Shown piece by piece: positions 1 through 10,408 of a stretch of 64,000 nucleotides of DNA. Positions within the stretch are counted from its first letter, which is position 1. Each line of letters begins with the position of its first letter. The notes under the pieces are model-generated. The model was not told the origin of the DNA and made no database searches. It was given only the letters and a program-made list of their open reading frames with translations. The translations under genes were made by a program, and so were the position numbers. Origin of the DNA: Ephydatia muelleri (taxonomy: Eukaryota; Porifera; Demospongiae; Spongillida; Spongillidae); the NCBI GenBank assembly GCA_013339895.1, contig JABACO010000006.1:12953126-13017125 (forward strand). Reading direction: 5' to 3'.

Positions 1-912
1 AGAGTGACAATAATAATAACATGTGAGAATAATTCTGATGCCACTTTGTAAATAACCTGTGCCTGGTTTTGGAATAATTGGGGTTTGTTGACACCAAAAG
101 GGACCTAACTCTGTGTTATGAATAAAATAATGGCTAATTAGAAATTCAGTGCCTTTGGACTTTGTGACGTACTCCAATTCTGAGTGTGTAAAAATCGCTG
201 TGTAGAGGACATTTCATACATTTAGAATATAAATAATGTAATAACAAAAGCAGGAAATCTTACATTAGTACCCTTTTGTTACAATAATCCTATTTGAATG
301 CATTGCAAATGTATAGTGTAATAATAATGAAATACTCAAAGCATTTGTAACTTTCAGATGAGACTGGTTTGTCTAATGAAGAAGCAAGCACAGGTTAGTG
401 TGAGAGTCTTGTATGTATGCTATTGATTTGTTCTAGTCATTACTTAGTTCCTGTCACTACTGGAGTGGTCGGAGCACTGGGTTTTGCAGCAGCAATTGCC
501 AGTGTTATCATCGTCATGGTGATTATAAAGAGACGTAAAGGTAAGCTTTCTCTGTTGTCACAAGCCTATCTCCATAATGATGCAGAGATTCGGAGACACA
601 TGTACACTTGCTCATCATTAATTTATTTTTTAATTAACATGCAGTGTCAGTTGTTAAAGTTGTCACATTTGTTTTTTGATGGCATAGGAGTTAAAATAAT
701 GATGTCATTGGTATCTAATGTGAGCTTTTATAGGTTCCAAGAAGCTTCTCCTGGTGTCTTCAGAGACGGCTACACACCCTACAGACACCAGCTGTGCTGT
801 TGTGAGCAACATTGGTGAGGGAGACAGTCCTCCCTCATGTGAAGACTCTGCTGCACCATCTGCTGTGCAACTCAACGACACAGATGCTCTTATTGCTTCA
901 ACGGCAATGTGA
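1..912 (+). CDS. 3' end of FN3/Calx-beta transmembrane receptor, duplicate copy
   Basis: Four terminal exons are visible: 1-22 (end of a Calx-beta domain), 358-393, 448-540 and 734-912, all joined in phase 1 with GT-AG borders. The 358-393 exon encodes a 12-residue juxtamembrane linker (ETGLSNEEAST). The 448-540 exon encodes a clean single transmembrane helix (TGVVGALGFAAAIASVIIVM) followed by the stop-transfer KRRK. The last exon gives a roughly 59-residue cytoplasmic tail starting SKKLLLVSSETATHP and ending at TGA 910-912; no signalling domain is recognisable in it. The acceptor at 446-447 is preferred over 435-436, because the latter would put a TAG in frame. The protein is expected at the plasma membrane with FN3 and Calx-beta domains outside, as in the full copy at 38988-46549. 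The ligand is unknown. The TM exon here is 93 nt against 90 nt in copy 2 and looks like the less altered version. Confidence 0.8.
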
Positions 913-936
913 TGCTCCTGACCATCAGCCTGTGTT

Positions 937-938
<2 letters not shown>

Positions 939-973
<35 letters not shown>

Positions 974-979
974 GTGTGT
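939..979. repeat. (TG)n microsatellite
   Basis: Almost pure TG dinucleotides with one C interruption, just 3' of the receptor stop codon. The counterpart at about 46577-46623 differs in length and interruption pattern. Confidence 0.95.
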
Positions 980-1091
980 ACTTGACAACGTGTTTGAATT
1001 TGTCTACTTTATGCAATGATCAATTTTGGCTTTCCCTTCCCTGATGAAGGTGCACACAGTGTAGTTTATTTAGTTGCTGAAATAATCCTAT

Positions 1092-1310
1092 GGGATCGTT
1101 TCCGCCAAAAGGAAGCTAATGCTTACATTATAAAATTTCCGTTACATGCATAAGAAATGAATCGCTTGAGTAGAAATGAATAACTTCAGAGCCTTACGAC
1201 TCCACGAAAGATACTCCAATTCTCAGTGTGTAAGAAGCAATGTGTAGAGAACATTTCAGACTTCAAGGAGAAAGTTTTGAAATCTTGAAAAAACATGCGG
1301 AAACGATCCC
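1092..1310. mobile_element. MITE, GGGATCGTTTCCGC family, member 1
   Basis: 219 bp with terminal inverted repeats GGGATCGTTTCCGC / GCGGAAACGATCCC, and AT on both flanks as a possible short target duplication. The internal text (ATTATAAAATTTCC, TCAGAGCCTTACGACTCCA, AAGCAATGTGTAGAG) recurs in the members at 2155-2427 and 2493-2704 and, decayed, at about 70-290. There is no coding capacity. The superfamily is not determinable from these ends. Confidence 0.8.
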
Positions 1311-2154
1311 ATTATCATTTATTGCAGTTTATCAATGATCATGACTTCCCTGAATGCCTTCAAAGTAATGCAGGTGTGAACATCTTTGCTGATGACACCA
1401 ATATGTATTGTGCTCGTGACTACCCTGAAGCTCACACTTTCACAGTTAGTTTTAGCCTTCAACAAATGCCATTTGGCAACTTAGGCGTATCACCTACAAC
1501 TTACTCACTACCTAGCTAGTAAGAGTAATTTGTATTTGATATATTGGGGTTTTCATGTTTCCTCTGATCTTTTAAATGAAGTGTGCATTTTTCGTATTTA
1601 GCATGAATTGAGGCATATAGTTGTGCTTGCCTCTTGAAAGTATTCATTTGTCTGATGTATCTTAATTTTCTGGTTAAGGCTTTCAAGTTAGGCCTATCGA
1701 TGACTTGTGTTTGACCAAGTGACGTATGTGCTTTAATATCCTGAGCATCATGCCCTCGGGGGTACCTTTGTACACCCATGCAGTTGATTGGCAGAAATTC
1801 ATTAATGCTGTTTTGTTACTGGTGCACCAAAACTGAAATTGAACAGCACACGCATGTTTGACAGGCATTTCTAGCTTGGGCTAAATAATTCCTTCTCAAA
1901 CTCTTCTAAGCCGTGAAGTCCTCTGAGGCATGCCAGAGACTCCCAAGGTGCAACTGCATGGGAGAGCTTCACGTTAATTGGCAGTCTGGTCACGTGCCCT
2001 GATGAACTCCTAACCTCCATCCAATGATGCTCTACATCATGCAGCATCAGAGCGATGTATCCTGGTACTTATATGCAGCCTCGTGGGATGGACACTTCAC
2101 CTGTTACCACCTGCACTTACTGAAAATATAATCTGCTCTCCAAATAGAAAGTAT
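1311..2154. other. Non-coding stretch downstream of the receptor gene
   Basis: Short open frames occur on both strands, but none has recognisable homology, splice logic or conservation of frame between this copy and 46957-47786. No element termini were recognised. Confidence 0.6.
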
Positions 2155-2427
2155 GGGATCGTTCTGCGAAATAGGGACCTAGCCATACATTATAAAATTT
2201 CCCCTGCATGGTTCGCGCAACAAAAATGTAACGCTTACTTTGAAGTATATGGCTAATTACATATTCAGCGCCTTACAACTCCATTATACAGATACTCCGA
2301 TTCTCATTGCGTAAGTAGCAATGTATAGAGAACATTTCAGACTTCGAGAAAATAAAGAAAAATAAAATAAAAGATTGAAACCTTGAAAAAAAAAATTCGT
2401 TAAGTCCCTTTTCGCGGAAACGATTCC
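2155..2427. mobile_element. MITE, GGGATCGTTTCCGC family, member 2
   Basis: Starts GGGATCGTTCTGCGAAATAG and ends with the imperfect inverse TTTTCGCGGAAACGATTCC. It shares the internal ATTATAAAATTTCC and AAGCAATGTATAGAGAACAT blocks with member 1. Longer and more diverged at the termini than member 1. Confidence 0.75.
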
Positions 2428-2492
2428 GTATACATAAATAATTCAGATCATTACGGCGCAAATTCGCGCCGCTGCCCGTGAAAGAGTTAATT

Positions 2493-2704
2493 GGGCCTAA
2501 CAATTCAGAGCCTTACAAATTCATGAAAGCCGATACTCCGATTCTCAGTGCGTAAGAAGCAATGTGTAGAGGACATTTCAGACTTAAAATTGAAATCTTG
2601 GCGTTAATTAGCCATACATTTCAATGCAAGCGTTACATTTCTATATTGCGCTTCTGGAAATTTTATAATGTATGCATTAGGTCCCTTTTCGAGAAAATGA
2701 TCCC
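2493..2704. mobile_element. MITE, GGGATCGTTTCCGC family, partial/rearranged member 3
   Basis: The right half carries the family terminus in inverse orientation (GGTCCCTTTTCGAGAAAATG followed by ATCCC). The left half carries the internal block CAGAGCCTTACAAATTCATG in direct orientation. It therefore looks like two half-elements fused head to head, or one member with a rearranged left end. Confidence 0.6.
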
Positions 2705-3183
2705 AATTACTTCTTTATATAGTGTAATGATCTAGTTTTTAGAAATCAACATGGCGAGCCTAACCACATGTTGAGAATCTATCATCTGGCACCATTGCAT
2801 TAACAGTTACATGTACGAGCATATTGTGTGGTAATTTTTGGGCACCCAGGATTTTCAACGATTCGGGGGGGGTCCTATAGAACATATTCGAGAGCCATGC
2901 ATATCATTCTGTTCCCATTTCAAATGTTCTGATGTGCAACTGTCATCATAATTATACCGTTTGTTACAACAGTGAATTATAAATTCTTCTGTTTGTTTTT
3001 TGTTGTTTTCTTCCCCCCCGGGAAGCAAATCTGTCAACAACGTCGACCCACATCACATGCACGCGCTTGTACTGAATTTTAAATGTTCACAATTCGACTG
3101 GGGTCGAGGCGCGAGTGCGCTATGATTAATTCATTACTTCACACCTGCATTACTGTAATTATGCTGATCTCGGCTGGTAGAGC

Positions 3184-3530
3184 CTAGGCCCTACCAGGCC
3201 CTACCGTAGCTACGCCACTGGTATACTGAGGTCTGGTATATCGCATACATTTAGCCAATCGGACAGCACCGTGGTCATTCCAATGCCTACCAACTCCTTT
3301 CAGATGTCTCAATGGTGTCCTCCTTTCCGCAGCACGGTTCTCATCGAAGTCCTCATGATGTCGCTGCAATTGAGCAAATCGTATAGATTCCATATCTGCG
3401 CTAATTGCAGTTGTGTTTTCTTGATCAGCCTGTAACTCAGTGTCGCCTTCTTCATTTGGATTCGCTTGATAGCGCGCTCGAGATTTAGCTTTGTTTTGAT
3501 TTGTTATATCGTCTTGTTTTTTTTGTCAGG
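3184..3530 (-). pseudogene. Relic of Lys/Arg-rich repeat-peptide exon
   Basis: On - this encodes a diverged version of the exon seen better at 15598-16193 and 18173-18646. Recognisable in order are KKQDDI, NKAKSRARYQANPNEE, an SADMESIR block, QRHHEDFDENRAAERR, a tryptophan-asparagine block (HWNDHGAVRLAKC) and YTRPQY. Most of the 15-residue repeats are gone and the frame changes along its length, so it is dead. The product of the family is unknown; it looks like a charged helical repeat protein, perhaps the first exon of a transposon gene. Confidence 0.65.
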
Positions 3531-3637
3531 TAATCAGCTCGTTGCTTACATCATGGATATTAGAGGTATAAGGGATTGGAAACCGCGCACGTGCGCCATA
3601 CATTTCAACGGAACGTCGAGCGGACAGTTGCTAATTG
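3530..3637 (+). other. Possible small exon of unknown gene
   Basis: A polypyrimidine tract and CAG acceptor (to 3529), then an open stretch with ATG at 3553 encoding MDIRGIRDWKPRTCAIHFNG and a few more residues, then a good donor (GTAAGT from 3638). The same exon with the same borders is unchanged at 49153-49260. No partner exon was found in phase nearby and no family was recognised, so this could be chance or the remains of a transposon exon. Confidence 0.3.
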
Positions 3638-4184
3638 GTAAGTCTGACACCTCGCCTATCGTAAAGTTAAATTGAGGCACAAACAGAGAGCAGGAAAAGA
3701 TAGAGAATAAATTGCAGATTACAGAGAGCTAAGAGTTATGTTTTTAGTACCTTCCTAAAGGGAGTTACTAGACTTGGCGCACTTCGTCTCCATTTTGAAA
3801 CTCTCAGACGCTACGCCCAAACCAGAGATAATATATAATCTCTGGCCCGAACAAAGCGGCGCAACAGTGCGGCGTTAGGATAGGCGGATAGAGCACAGTA
3901 TTTTACGTACCACAGTATAGTTTTTGCGCTGTGAATGTGTCACACTCACCAGAAATAAGTAAAAGTTATACGAAACTCTCAGACATAGCGACTGTAGCTT
4001 TGTCGTCAAAGTTACAAGACTTGGTTTCTAGATAGCTAGATGAATATTACGTGCCAACAGATAGTTGGTTTGCTGTCAATACGTATTATAGAGGAGATAA
4101 AAAAATTATAAAGTTAAGCCTTACAAACCCGCGCTCAATTTACATTATACGCCAGTTACGCTGAATGCTTTCTCTCAATACAGA

Positions 4185-4394
4185 ATGTGTGATAGATCTA
4201 GACACAAGTTTAGATTAGACCAGTGTCGTACAAAACATGCATTGAAGGGACTTATTGTGAGGATTCCAAGGGATAAATTTTTCTCTGTAAAGGCCTGGGT
4301 ACTGGAACTGCCAGGAGTGTACCTGTTGATTGGTGTTGATTGGGTTCCCTTACCTCTAATATCTATGCTTACAACTCTTCCTTTGATTACGTGA
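4185..4394 (+). pseudogene. LTR-retroelement fragment, aspartic-protease-like (fossil)
   Basis: A short open segment ending in VLELPGVYLLIGVDW, which resembles the C-terminal part of a retropepsin domain from a Ty3/Gypsy-type element. It is an isolated piece without LTRs, duplicated at 49827-50036. Broken and old; the family assignment rests on one motif. Confidence 0.45.
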
Positions 4395-4424
4395 TGGTAT
4401 TTTTACAAAAACTAGCCAGAGTGT

Positions 4425-4740
4425 CGATTAAACCGACAAGAGCCAAAAAGAAGCAAATGAAAGATATGTGGAATATATGGGAGCAGTGATACGTACATAC
4501 AGTGGATTGAGGATTAGGTGAGGGGACCTGGTGAAGTGGGTTGGTTGTAATACTCCAACTCGTGACATGACTGCATGTTGTCTCAATGTTTGCAACTGTG
4601 CTCAAACTTACTGATCGTTTGTTAAAATAACTTCCACTGTCCTGGTGCAGTTTTGTGTTGGCGAGCATACTGGTACAATGTACGTAATGACAGCCTCTCA
4701 CTCATTCAGTACATTCTGAAATAGTGCTAGCTGATGCAGG
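4425..4740 (+). pseudogene. Fragment of a kelch-GTPase paralogue (exon end plus intron)
   Basis: Aligns by eye over about 300 bp with 22325-22640, the end of exon 3 (encoding DKSQKEA..DER) and the following intron of the kelch-Roc-COR-Death gene. Shared blocks include GACAAGAGCCAAAAAGAAGC and GACCTGGTGAAGTGGGTTGG. The splice donor read as GT in the live gene and in copy 2 (50074 onward) is AT here. Further pieces of the same sequence occur at 12660-12770. It is a partial duplicate of a host gene with no protein potential. Confidence 0.7.
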
Positions 4741-5526
4741 GGTGTGCTAAATATAGGCCTAGTTCATTTTACCATGTGTCATTCCAATCAAATCTTGTTT
4801 CAGTGCTTTATACACCACCATTGTCATTCAATTCTATATGCCACTGACTTTCTTGTATAGAGAATGTTGTTTCCTAGGTTTTGAAACGTCTTTACATGGC
4901 CATAGTCAATCACAAAAATTTGGAGGGAGATGGGGGGTTGTGATAATATTTAGCCCACCCCTCCCCCTTGGCCCCTTCATCCCGATGTCTGTTTGAATGA
5001 AAACAACTGCCATTCTGTCCCATTGTCCCGTCCAGATCGGTCACGTATCATCCGACAGGCTGTATGATTAGTGTCATTTAAAAGTTTACATGCAGGGTCT
5101 CTTATAGTCAACATACTTTATATGCCATCTTTGTCAAGCATAAGACTGACGGAAAATATCACGCTTGTGTACGCACCACAGCCATCTCTTGGATGATTAA
5201 ATTCAGTATGGCATAATTAAGCAGTATTAATGATTAGTATAAAAATATTGAATAAATCACCAGGCTCCTCTTTGGCCTGCTCCTCAGTTTCCACCAGCAG
5301 GTGCAATATCCATCCTGCATGTACAAGAATCACTTGCCGTATTCATTCCACTCATCTTTCATAAGGTGTGCTTCAATACCATGCAGCCTTCTCACCCATG
5401 GTGTTTGGATCATGTGATCTCTCACACATAGGTGCCAATTGTCTCTGTGTACTCAGATTTAGCTAACCAAATTCAATAGCAACATACTCACACAGGCAAA
5501 CATGCATGCCCAAGTATTTTATAAAT
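4741..5526. other. Non-coding; degenerate half of the 129-bp palindrome arm
   Basis: Positions 4745-4880 match, with many changes, one arm of the perfect palindromes at 13764 and 16760 (GCTAAATATAGGCCTA, then TACACCACCATTG, then TAGAGAATGTT). The rest has no recognisable gene or element; its counterpart lies at 51310-52104. Confidence 0.55.
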
Positions 5527-6345
5527 GGGACAGTTCACGCGAAAATGATAACTCGCATTTATATATAAAGTGTTATATAAATGCTTCTCGTTTGAATCGT
5601 TATATCTTCCGAACGGTAAACGCTATCAACATCCTATTTTCAACACTTCATACCACACCATTTCTCTATGGTAAAATACTTTTTGGGATCTTGCACTTGC
5701 TCCTTGCCAGTATTGCAACGTTCGATACCCTATGGGTTCAAACCCGCCATAACTTTCTGTAGGAGTAATGAAATCGCTTCAAATTCGGTATGTAGGTAGA
5801 GAGGTCCTATACATACCTATCGATTTGTTCTGTTCGTTGATTTTTATGCCATCTGTTACGGAGATACAGTTGAATAAACTACGTGCACGTTTTCCCGCTT
5901 GATTCGCGCCAATGTAATAATCCCCGCCTCCCCATACATTAAGCGGAGCGCAATTTGCCCAAATCATTGGCGCGAAACGAGCGCGAAAATGTGCACGTAG
6001 TTTGTATCTCCGTAACGGATTGCATAAAAATTAACGAACAGAACAAATAGATAGATATAGGACCTCTCCACCTACAAACCGAATTTGAAGCGATTTGATT
6101 ACTCCTACAGAAAGTTATGGCGGGTTTGAACCCGGTGGGGTATCGAACGTTGCAATACTGGCAAGGAGCAAGTGCAAGACCCCAAAACATATTTTGCTAT
6201 AGAGAAATGGTGTGGTATGAAGTATTGAAAATAGGATGTTGATAGCTAGCGTTAACCTTTCGGAAGATATAGCGATTCAAACGAGAAGCATTTTAATAAC
6301 ATTTTATATATAAATGCGAGTTATCATTTTCGCGTGAACTGTCCC
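5527..6345. mobile_element. Foldback element with ~385 bp inverted arms
   Basis: Begins GGGACAGTTCACGCGAAAAT and ends with its inverse ATTTTCGCGTGAACTGTCCC. The left arm is about 5527-5913, the right arm about 5965-6345, with a spacer near 50 bp containing CCCCGCCTCCCCATAC. The arms match for almost their full length with scattered differences. There is no transposase frame, so it is non-autonomous. The second copy is at 52105-52923. Confidence 0.85.
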
Positions 6346-6869
6346 AAATATCAGTAAACTAATGTTTTACTGAAAATATAATTGCATTCATTGAGTTGCA
6401 CGCAACATTGTTGCCTAGTGTATGGTCGCCTTAACGTTACAGTTTTTCTAGTGCAGATATATCTCTTACATGATTATACAAATCATTTCATTTTCTTCTA
6501 ACTTCAAAGATAGCAATGACCCTGCATTTGCTCTTCGTCCACTCAGTGCTTTAGCAAGGGACATATCACTAATCTTACTTCTGCTACATGGACTGATCTT
6601 GTAACAGCCTATTGAGCTAGCCATGGATGAGTTTTACAAAAGGCATCATTTACTTCACTTAAAAGCTCACTACCCCTAAGAATTGCTTTTTCTAGGCCAC
6701 CATCATACTCTGCTAGTGTGTGAGAGTTGGGTTAATACATCAGCCTTCTTCACACCCCATGGACAGGTCACAAAGGAGAAAGAACTGTACATGTGGTGAT
6801 AGTTTTGTGCAGATTCCTTACATGCGTTTTACACACCATCCCTTAGCATACAACATGCTATAACATACC
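6346..6869. other. Non-coding interval
   Basis: No supported gene or element. The sequence just left of 6870 (CAGGTCACAAAG, TTTGTGCAGATCCCTTACATG-type text) is also seen left of the related exon at 15598, so it probably belongs to the same repeat family as intron sequence. Confidence 0.5.
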
Positions 6870-7140
6870 TTTGGGTGGTCGTGGTAGTTCTAAGACCTCT
6901 GCGATACCGCGTCGTCTCTGCAGCTCGCTTTAAGTTAGGACGGGTCTGGTGTGGCATACGTTTAGCTAGTAGGACAGCATCGGGGTCATCCAATATCATC
7001 TCCTAATGGCAGCTGACCCTTTTAGCAGCACGGTTCTCCTCGAGGTCCTCTAGATATCGCTGCCTTTTAGCAGATCACTTAGATTCAATACTTGCCTTCT
7101 AGCTGTCGCCTTCCTTGGCTCTTTTCTAGGACCCTCGCAC
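6870..7140 (-). pseudogene. Relic of Lys/Arg-rich repeat-peptide exon
   Basis: The - strand encodes remnants in family order: a basic start, EENRAAKR-type repeats and a C-terminal RRTTTTT-like end. It stops at a conserved splice donor (CCCAAAG then GTATGT, minus strand) at 6870. Internal repeats are reduced to about two and the frame is not continuous. Keeping the donor together with downstream intron text shows the copies arose at DNA level and not through spliced RNA. Confidence 0.65.
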
Positions 7141-7269
7141 GTAGCTATTTCTAATTTCAATTCGATCAACAATTCAATTTACACCCTTTCATGCAATTTA
7201 CAGTGTACCGCAATGCTCTAGTCAAATGTTGTAGCCTTCTTCTTTTCGGGATATTCGATAATATCATAT

Positions 7270-7570
7270 CGTCGTTTATACGGATGCTAGGTCTGGGAGA
7301 GGTGCTGTCGCAAGATGGAGACACACATGTCATTGCATACGCCAGTAGAGTGTGACAAAAGCTGAATGCCAATACTGTGCAACAAGGCGGGAGATGTTGG
7401 CAGTCGTGTGGGCGGTCCGCTACTTTCGTACCTATTTGTGGGGTCGTTGTTTCGTTATACGTACAGATCACAATTCCTTGCAGTGGTTGAAGAGTTTCAA
7501 GGATCCACAAGGGCAAGTGGCTCGGTGGTTGGACATTTTAGCCGAATATGACATTTCTAGGTATTCTACG
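7270..7570 (+). pseudogene. LTR-retroelement fragment, RNase H region (fossil)
   Basis: Encodes a typical Ty3/Gypsy RNase H stretch including REMLAVVWAVRYFRTYLWG and TDHNSLQWLKSF. It is an isolated fragment with no LTR or other domains beside it, duplicated at 53854-54154. Broken, with at least one break, and older than the segmental duplication. Confidence 0.8.
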
Positions 7571-7620
7571 TTGCCTAGATCTATCTTTCGATTAGGTGAA
7601 AGCATTTTTTCAATTATCAT

Positions 7621-8183
7621 TATCTAGCCAAAGTAATATTAATCAATAAAACAAAGGAGAATTTTGACGACAAACGGGCACAAAGGGAACCGTTTTATGA
7701 CATGGAACTAGGCCATGGTATCGAATATCCAATAAAAATTGAAACCTGCAAGGCGATATCGATAATAAATGATTTTAAAAATAGCTAAATTCATTAACAT
7801 CGATTCGAATTTCAACCCCAAAGTGCATAATCACACACGCATGCACACACGCCATAGCTAGGGATTGAATCAGTCAAATGAATAATATGGACAAGGTATT
7901 TTATAGGATATGGGGCAGTCTTTTGAGCATTTGTAAGGGCTATTTCCTTTCCCATGTCAAATGAGTTGGTTACATTTGTGGTGCCAGGGTTGTGCTTTTG
8001 ATGTATCGTGGGATGCTTAGACAGTATATGGATTTTCATATAGGTTGTGGAGAACCTAGGTACTTATATGCAGTCATGCACTGTTTACCATCTTGCTGAA
8101 TAGTGCATTTACGTCACCATTGCATCATCCAACTTTTGACTACTTGAATTTCCCTTTCCACTTATTTAGCCCCTGCACGTCTA
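7621..8183. other. Non-coding interval
   Basis: Positions 7640-7740 weakly resemble the text flanking the repeat-peptide exons of the 13.7-19.2 kb tandem units (CCGTTTTATGACA, then GGAAC). Otherwise nothing recognisable. Confidence 0.5.
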
Positions 8184-8964
8184 GGCTTTAAAACAGATCA
8201 GATTCGGCATTCTGATCTGTTTAGTTACGGCGTGAATCTGATTTAGCAGGGTACGAATTTGAATGTAATGGCCATTGGATACCTGAATATCTGGGTCCTA
8301 TGTAGGATTGGCTCCATGGGCGTGGTTTTTATCAAGCGCATGCAATGAAGACCGTTCTGCTAAATTGTAGGACAGTTTTCGTTGCATGTGGTCTTTCCAA
8401 ATCCAGTGTTTTATTTTTACACTCAATCCTATACATATATTTCTCAAAGAGAATTTACTTGTAACTTTACTATCCTTGCACATTATGAAACATTCTGACG
8501 ACCCCTAAATGTGACTAACTTGGTTGGATGATAGTTTCTAGCTAACCTGTCTCAAACCTACATGAAACCAATGCTTGTAAAAAAATACGCACACCAGACT
8601 GACGCACACCAGACTCACATATAAAGCGAAATGGAAGAGGGCGGTGGCAAATATTAAAATAGAAAAAGCATTGAGTACCAATTAGGGAAGAAATAAAAGC
8701 CCACGTTTTTTTCACACACCGTCAACCGCCTTTTGCAAAATGCACGCGTGGACTGTTGAATCCGGAAATAAATGGCTGCTTTCCCTCTGTCCCAGACCAC
8801 CGGATATTTAGATATGCGTGTTAGCATCCGATGGGTTTGGGTGGGCTATAATCCGAATCTGTTCCGACTTTGGAGTTTGGAACATCAATCTGAATGATTA
8901 ATATGAATCCGATCCGTTGGCCTTTCGGATAGGATATCCTAATCCGATCCGATCCGTTCAAGCC
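8184..8964. mobile_element. Non-autonomous DNA transposon, AGGCTTGAACGGATC-type ends
   Basis: The left end GGCTTTAAAACAGATCAGAT pairs imperfectly with the right end ATCCGATCCGTTCAAGCC. CTA/TTA flanks could be a 3-bp target duplication, which would fit PIF/Harbinger, but this is not certain. Interior GGATCGGATCGG and ATCC-rich blocks are repeated near the right end. No open frame of note. The counterpart is at 54763-55447, lacking about 92 bp. Confidence 0.55.
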
Positions 8965-9353
8965 TTAGTGTCATGTACGTAGTGCAAAGAAAGAACATAC
9001 ACAATTATTGGCATTCATAACTCGATAGCAGTGCCGACAGCCGCCTTGCGCGCTTATGTTTGCGAAAGATTCAATTATGACGTCGAAGTTAACCTGCATG
9101 CATGTTTCGCCAACTCTGACTCCACAGCCAACTTCCCAATGATGTCAATCGCATTTGGCACTTTGTCGATCGAAGGTAGTTCTTTTTAGAACGCTAAATG
9201 ACCGGGCAATATGCAATAAATGCGCAGTGCCACGCAACAACAAACCCCGGCATGCATCAAAGATGTTCAGATTTTGTCCCACCGGACAATATCTGCTAGT
9301 GGATTCTGTTCCCCACGGACAGAATCCGCTAGCAGATATTGTCCCCCAGCATT

Positions 9354-9622
9354 ATGGAGGATAAAGAGTACGAGAGTATTTTCAGCTTTCTAGACTGATC
9401 TATATCCCGCTGAATATCAGAAGGTGTGCTGTACTAGTGTTCGGCACCAAGTTATACATCGATCACCTTCCCTTATTGTATTGTGTTTATACATATCGGA
9501 GTGCAGAACGTCTAAACATAAATCAACAATTGTGTTTTCTCTTGCAGAGAAACTATTTTTTCAGATGCCAAGCAGAATATCTCGTCAGTGCAGGACGCAT
9601 GAATGCTGACTATAGGATATGA
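9354..9622 (+). pseudogene. Ginger transposase N-terminal piece
   Basis: Homologous to the open 91-codon frame at 55829-56101, which starts MEDKEYESIFSFVDSDIYP and contains NYFFRCQAEYLVSAGRM. This resembles the N-terminal YPYY-type segment and the basic helix before the zinc finger of Gypsy-like integrases and Ginger transposases. In this copy the frame is interrupted near 9390-9440 by small differences from copy 2. No catalytic residues lie here. Confidence 0.45.
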
Positions 9623-9718
9623 AAAAGGGAAAACCAAAGGTATAGCAAATGAGCCTTCTCATTTGAAGTACTTAGCGGTGAAATCTTTCTGTAGGAATAC
9701 GATGTCGGCTGCCTAGTA

Positions 9719-9904
9719 ATGTTGCTCAATAGTCACAAAGATCAAAGAAAGGGAGACAAACTTGTTAAGAGGTTTATAGGGTCTTATGCAGTGGAAGAGT
9801 ATGTTGGGAAAGGTATTGAACATTCCTGGAACAGGGAAAGTACTATAGACCGAAAGAGTTCCATCCAAGAAAGGTGTGGTTTCAAATTTAAGATGATGCT
9901 GTAA
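9719..9904 (+). pseudogene. Ginger transposase GPY/F-region piece
   Basis: A short open segment MLLNSHKDQRKGDKLVKRFI followed by GSYAVEEYVGKG, matching the pattern KGDKL.KRW.GPY.V.E..GKG of the GPY/F module at the end of Gypsy-type integrases; P is replaced by S. Identical apart from one residue at 56198-56383. It sits between the N-terminal piece and the Ulp1 piece, as expected for Ginger1. Confidence 0.55.
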
Positions 9905-10408
9905 TGAATATTCAATTCAATTCGTTTTATAGCAAGGCATGTGTTCTCTAACATGTGCACTATCACTAATGTATATGATCTACATATAGATATGGGTTTT
10001 CATATGTTTAAAGAAGTCATGTTTCCAGAGGATAGCCATTACATCACAATCATCACCATTCACCAAGTAGTGTTTTGTACCTATTCCTTAATAATTTATC
10101 TCAGTTGCTGAATAAAGATGTAACCACAAACCCTGTACTGCATTCAACATTAGAAGACTTCAACTGAACCTGTAAATACACATGCATGATGATCTTTCTT
10201 CAAGCTGGTAAATGAAAAGTAGTAGTTTAAATTATGCATCCTGTGCTAAATTATTTCAACAGGAGAGAGTAATGAAATAAGTGACAGTGCATCAAGACAA
10301 GCTGAACCAGTAAATGCACATGGTAAATTGATAGCATTGATTAAGTTGGTTTTTGAAATACGTCAAGTTAACTAGTAATGTCTTTTTGATTGTTGAGTGT
10401 TACCATGT

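Noticed and set aside
1295-1519. 74-codon frame with FADDTNMYCARDYPEAHTF, resembling a reverse-transcriptase box
   Set aside because: FADDT is suggestive of a LINE-type RT, but the surrounding residues do not fit and no further RT motif follows; too little to call, also at 46941-47165.
5715-5745. tRNA B-box-like text (GGGTTCAAACCCGCC) in the foldback
   Set aside because: It is repeated as an inverse in the other arm, no A box at the right distance and no cloverleaf could be drawn; most likely chance within the element.
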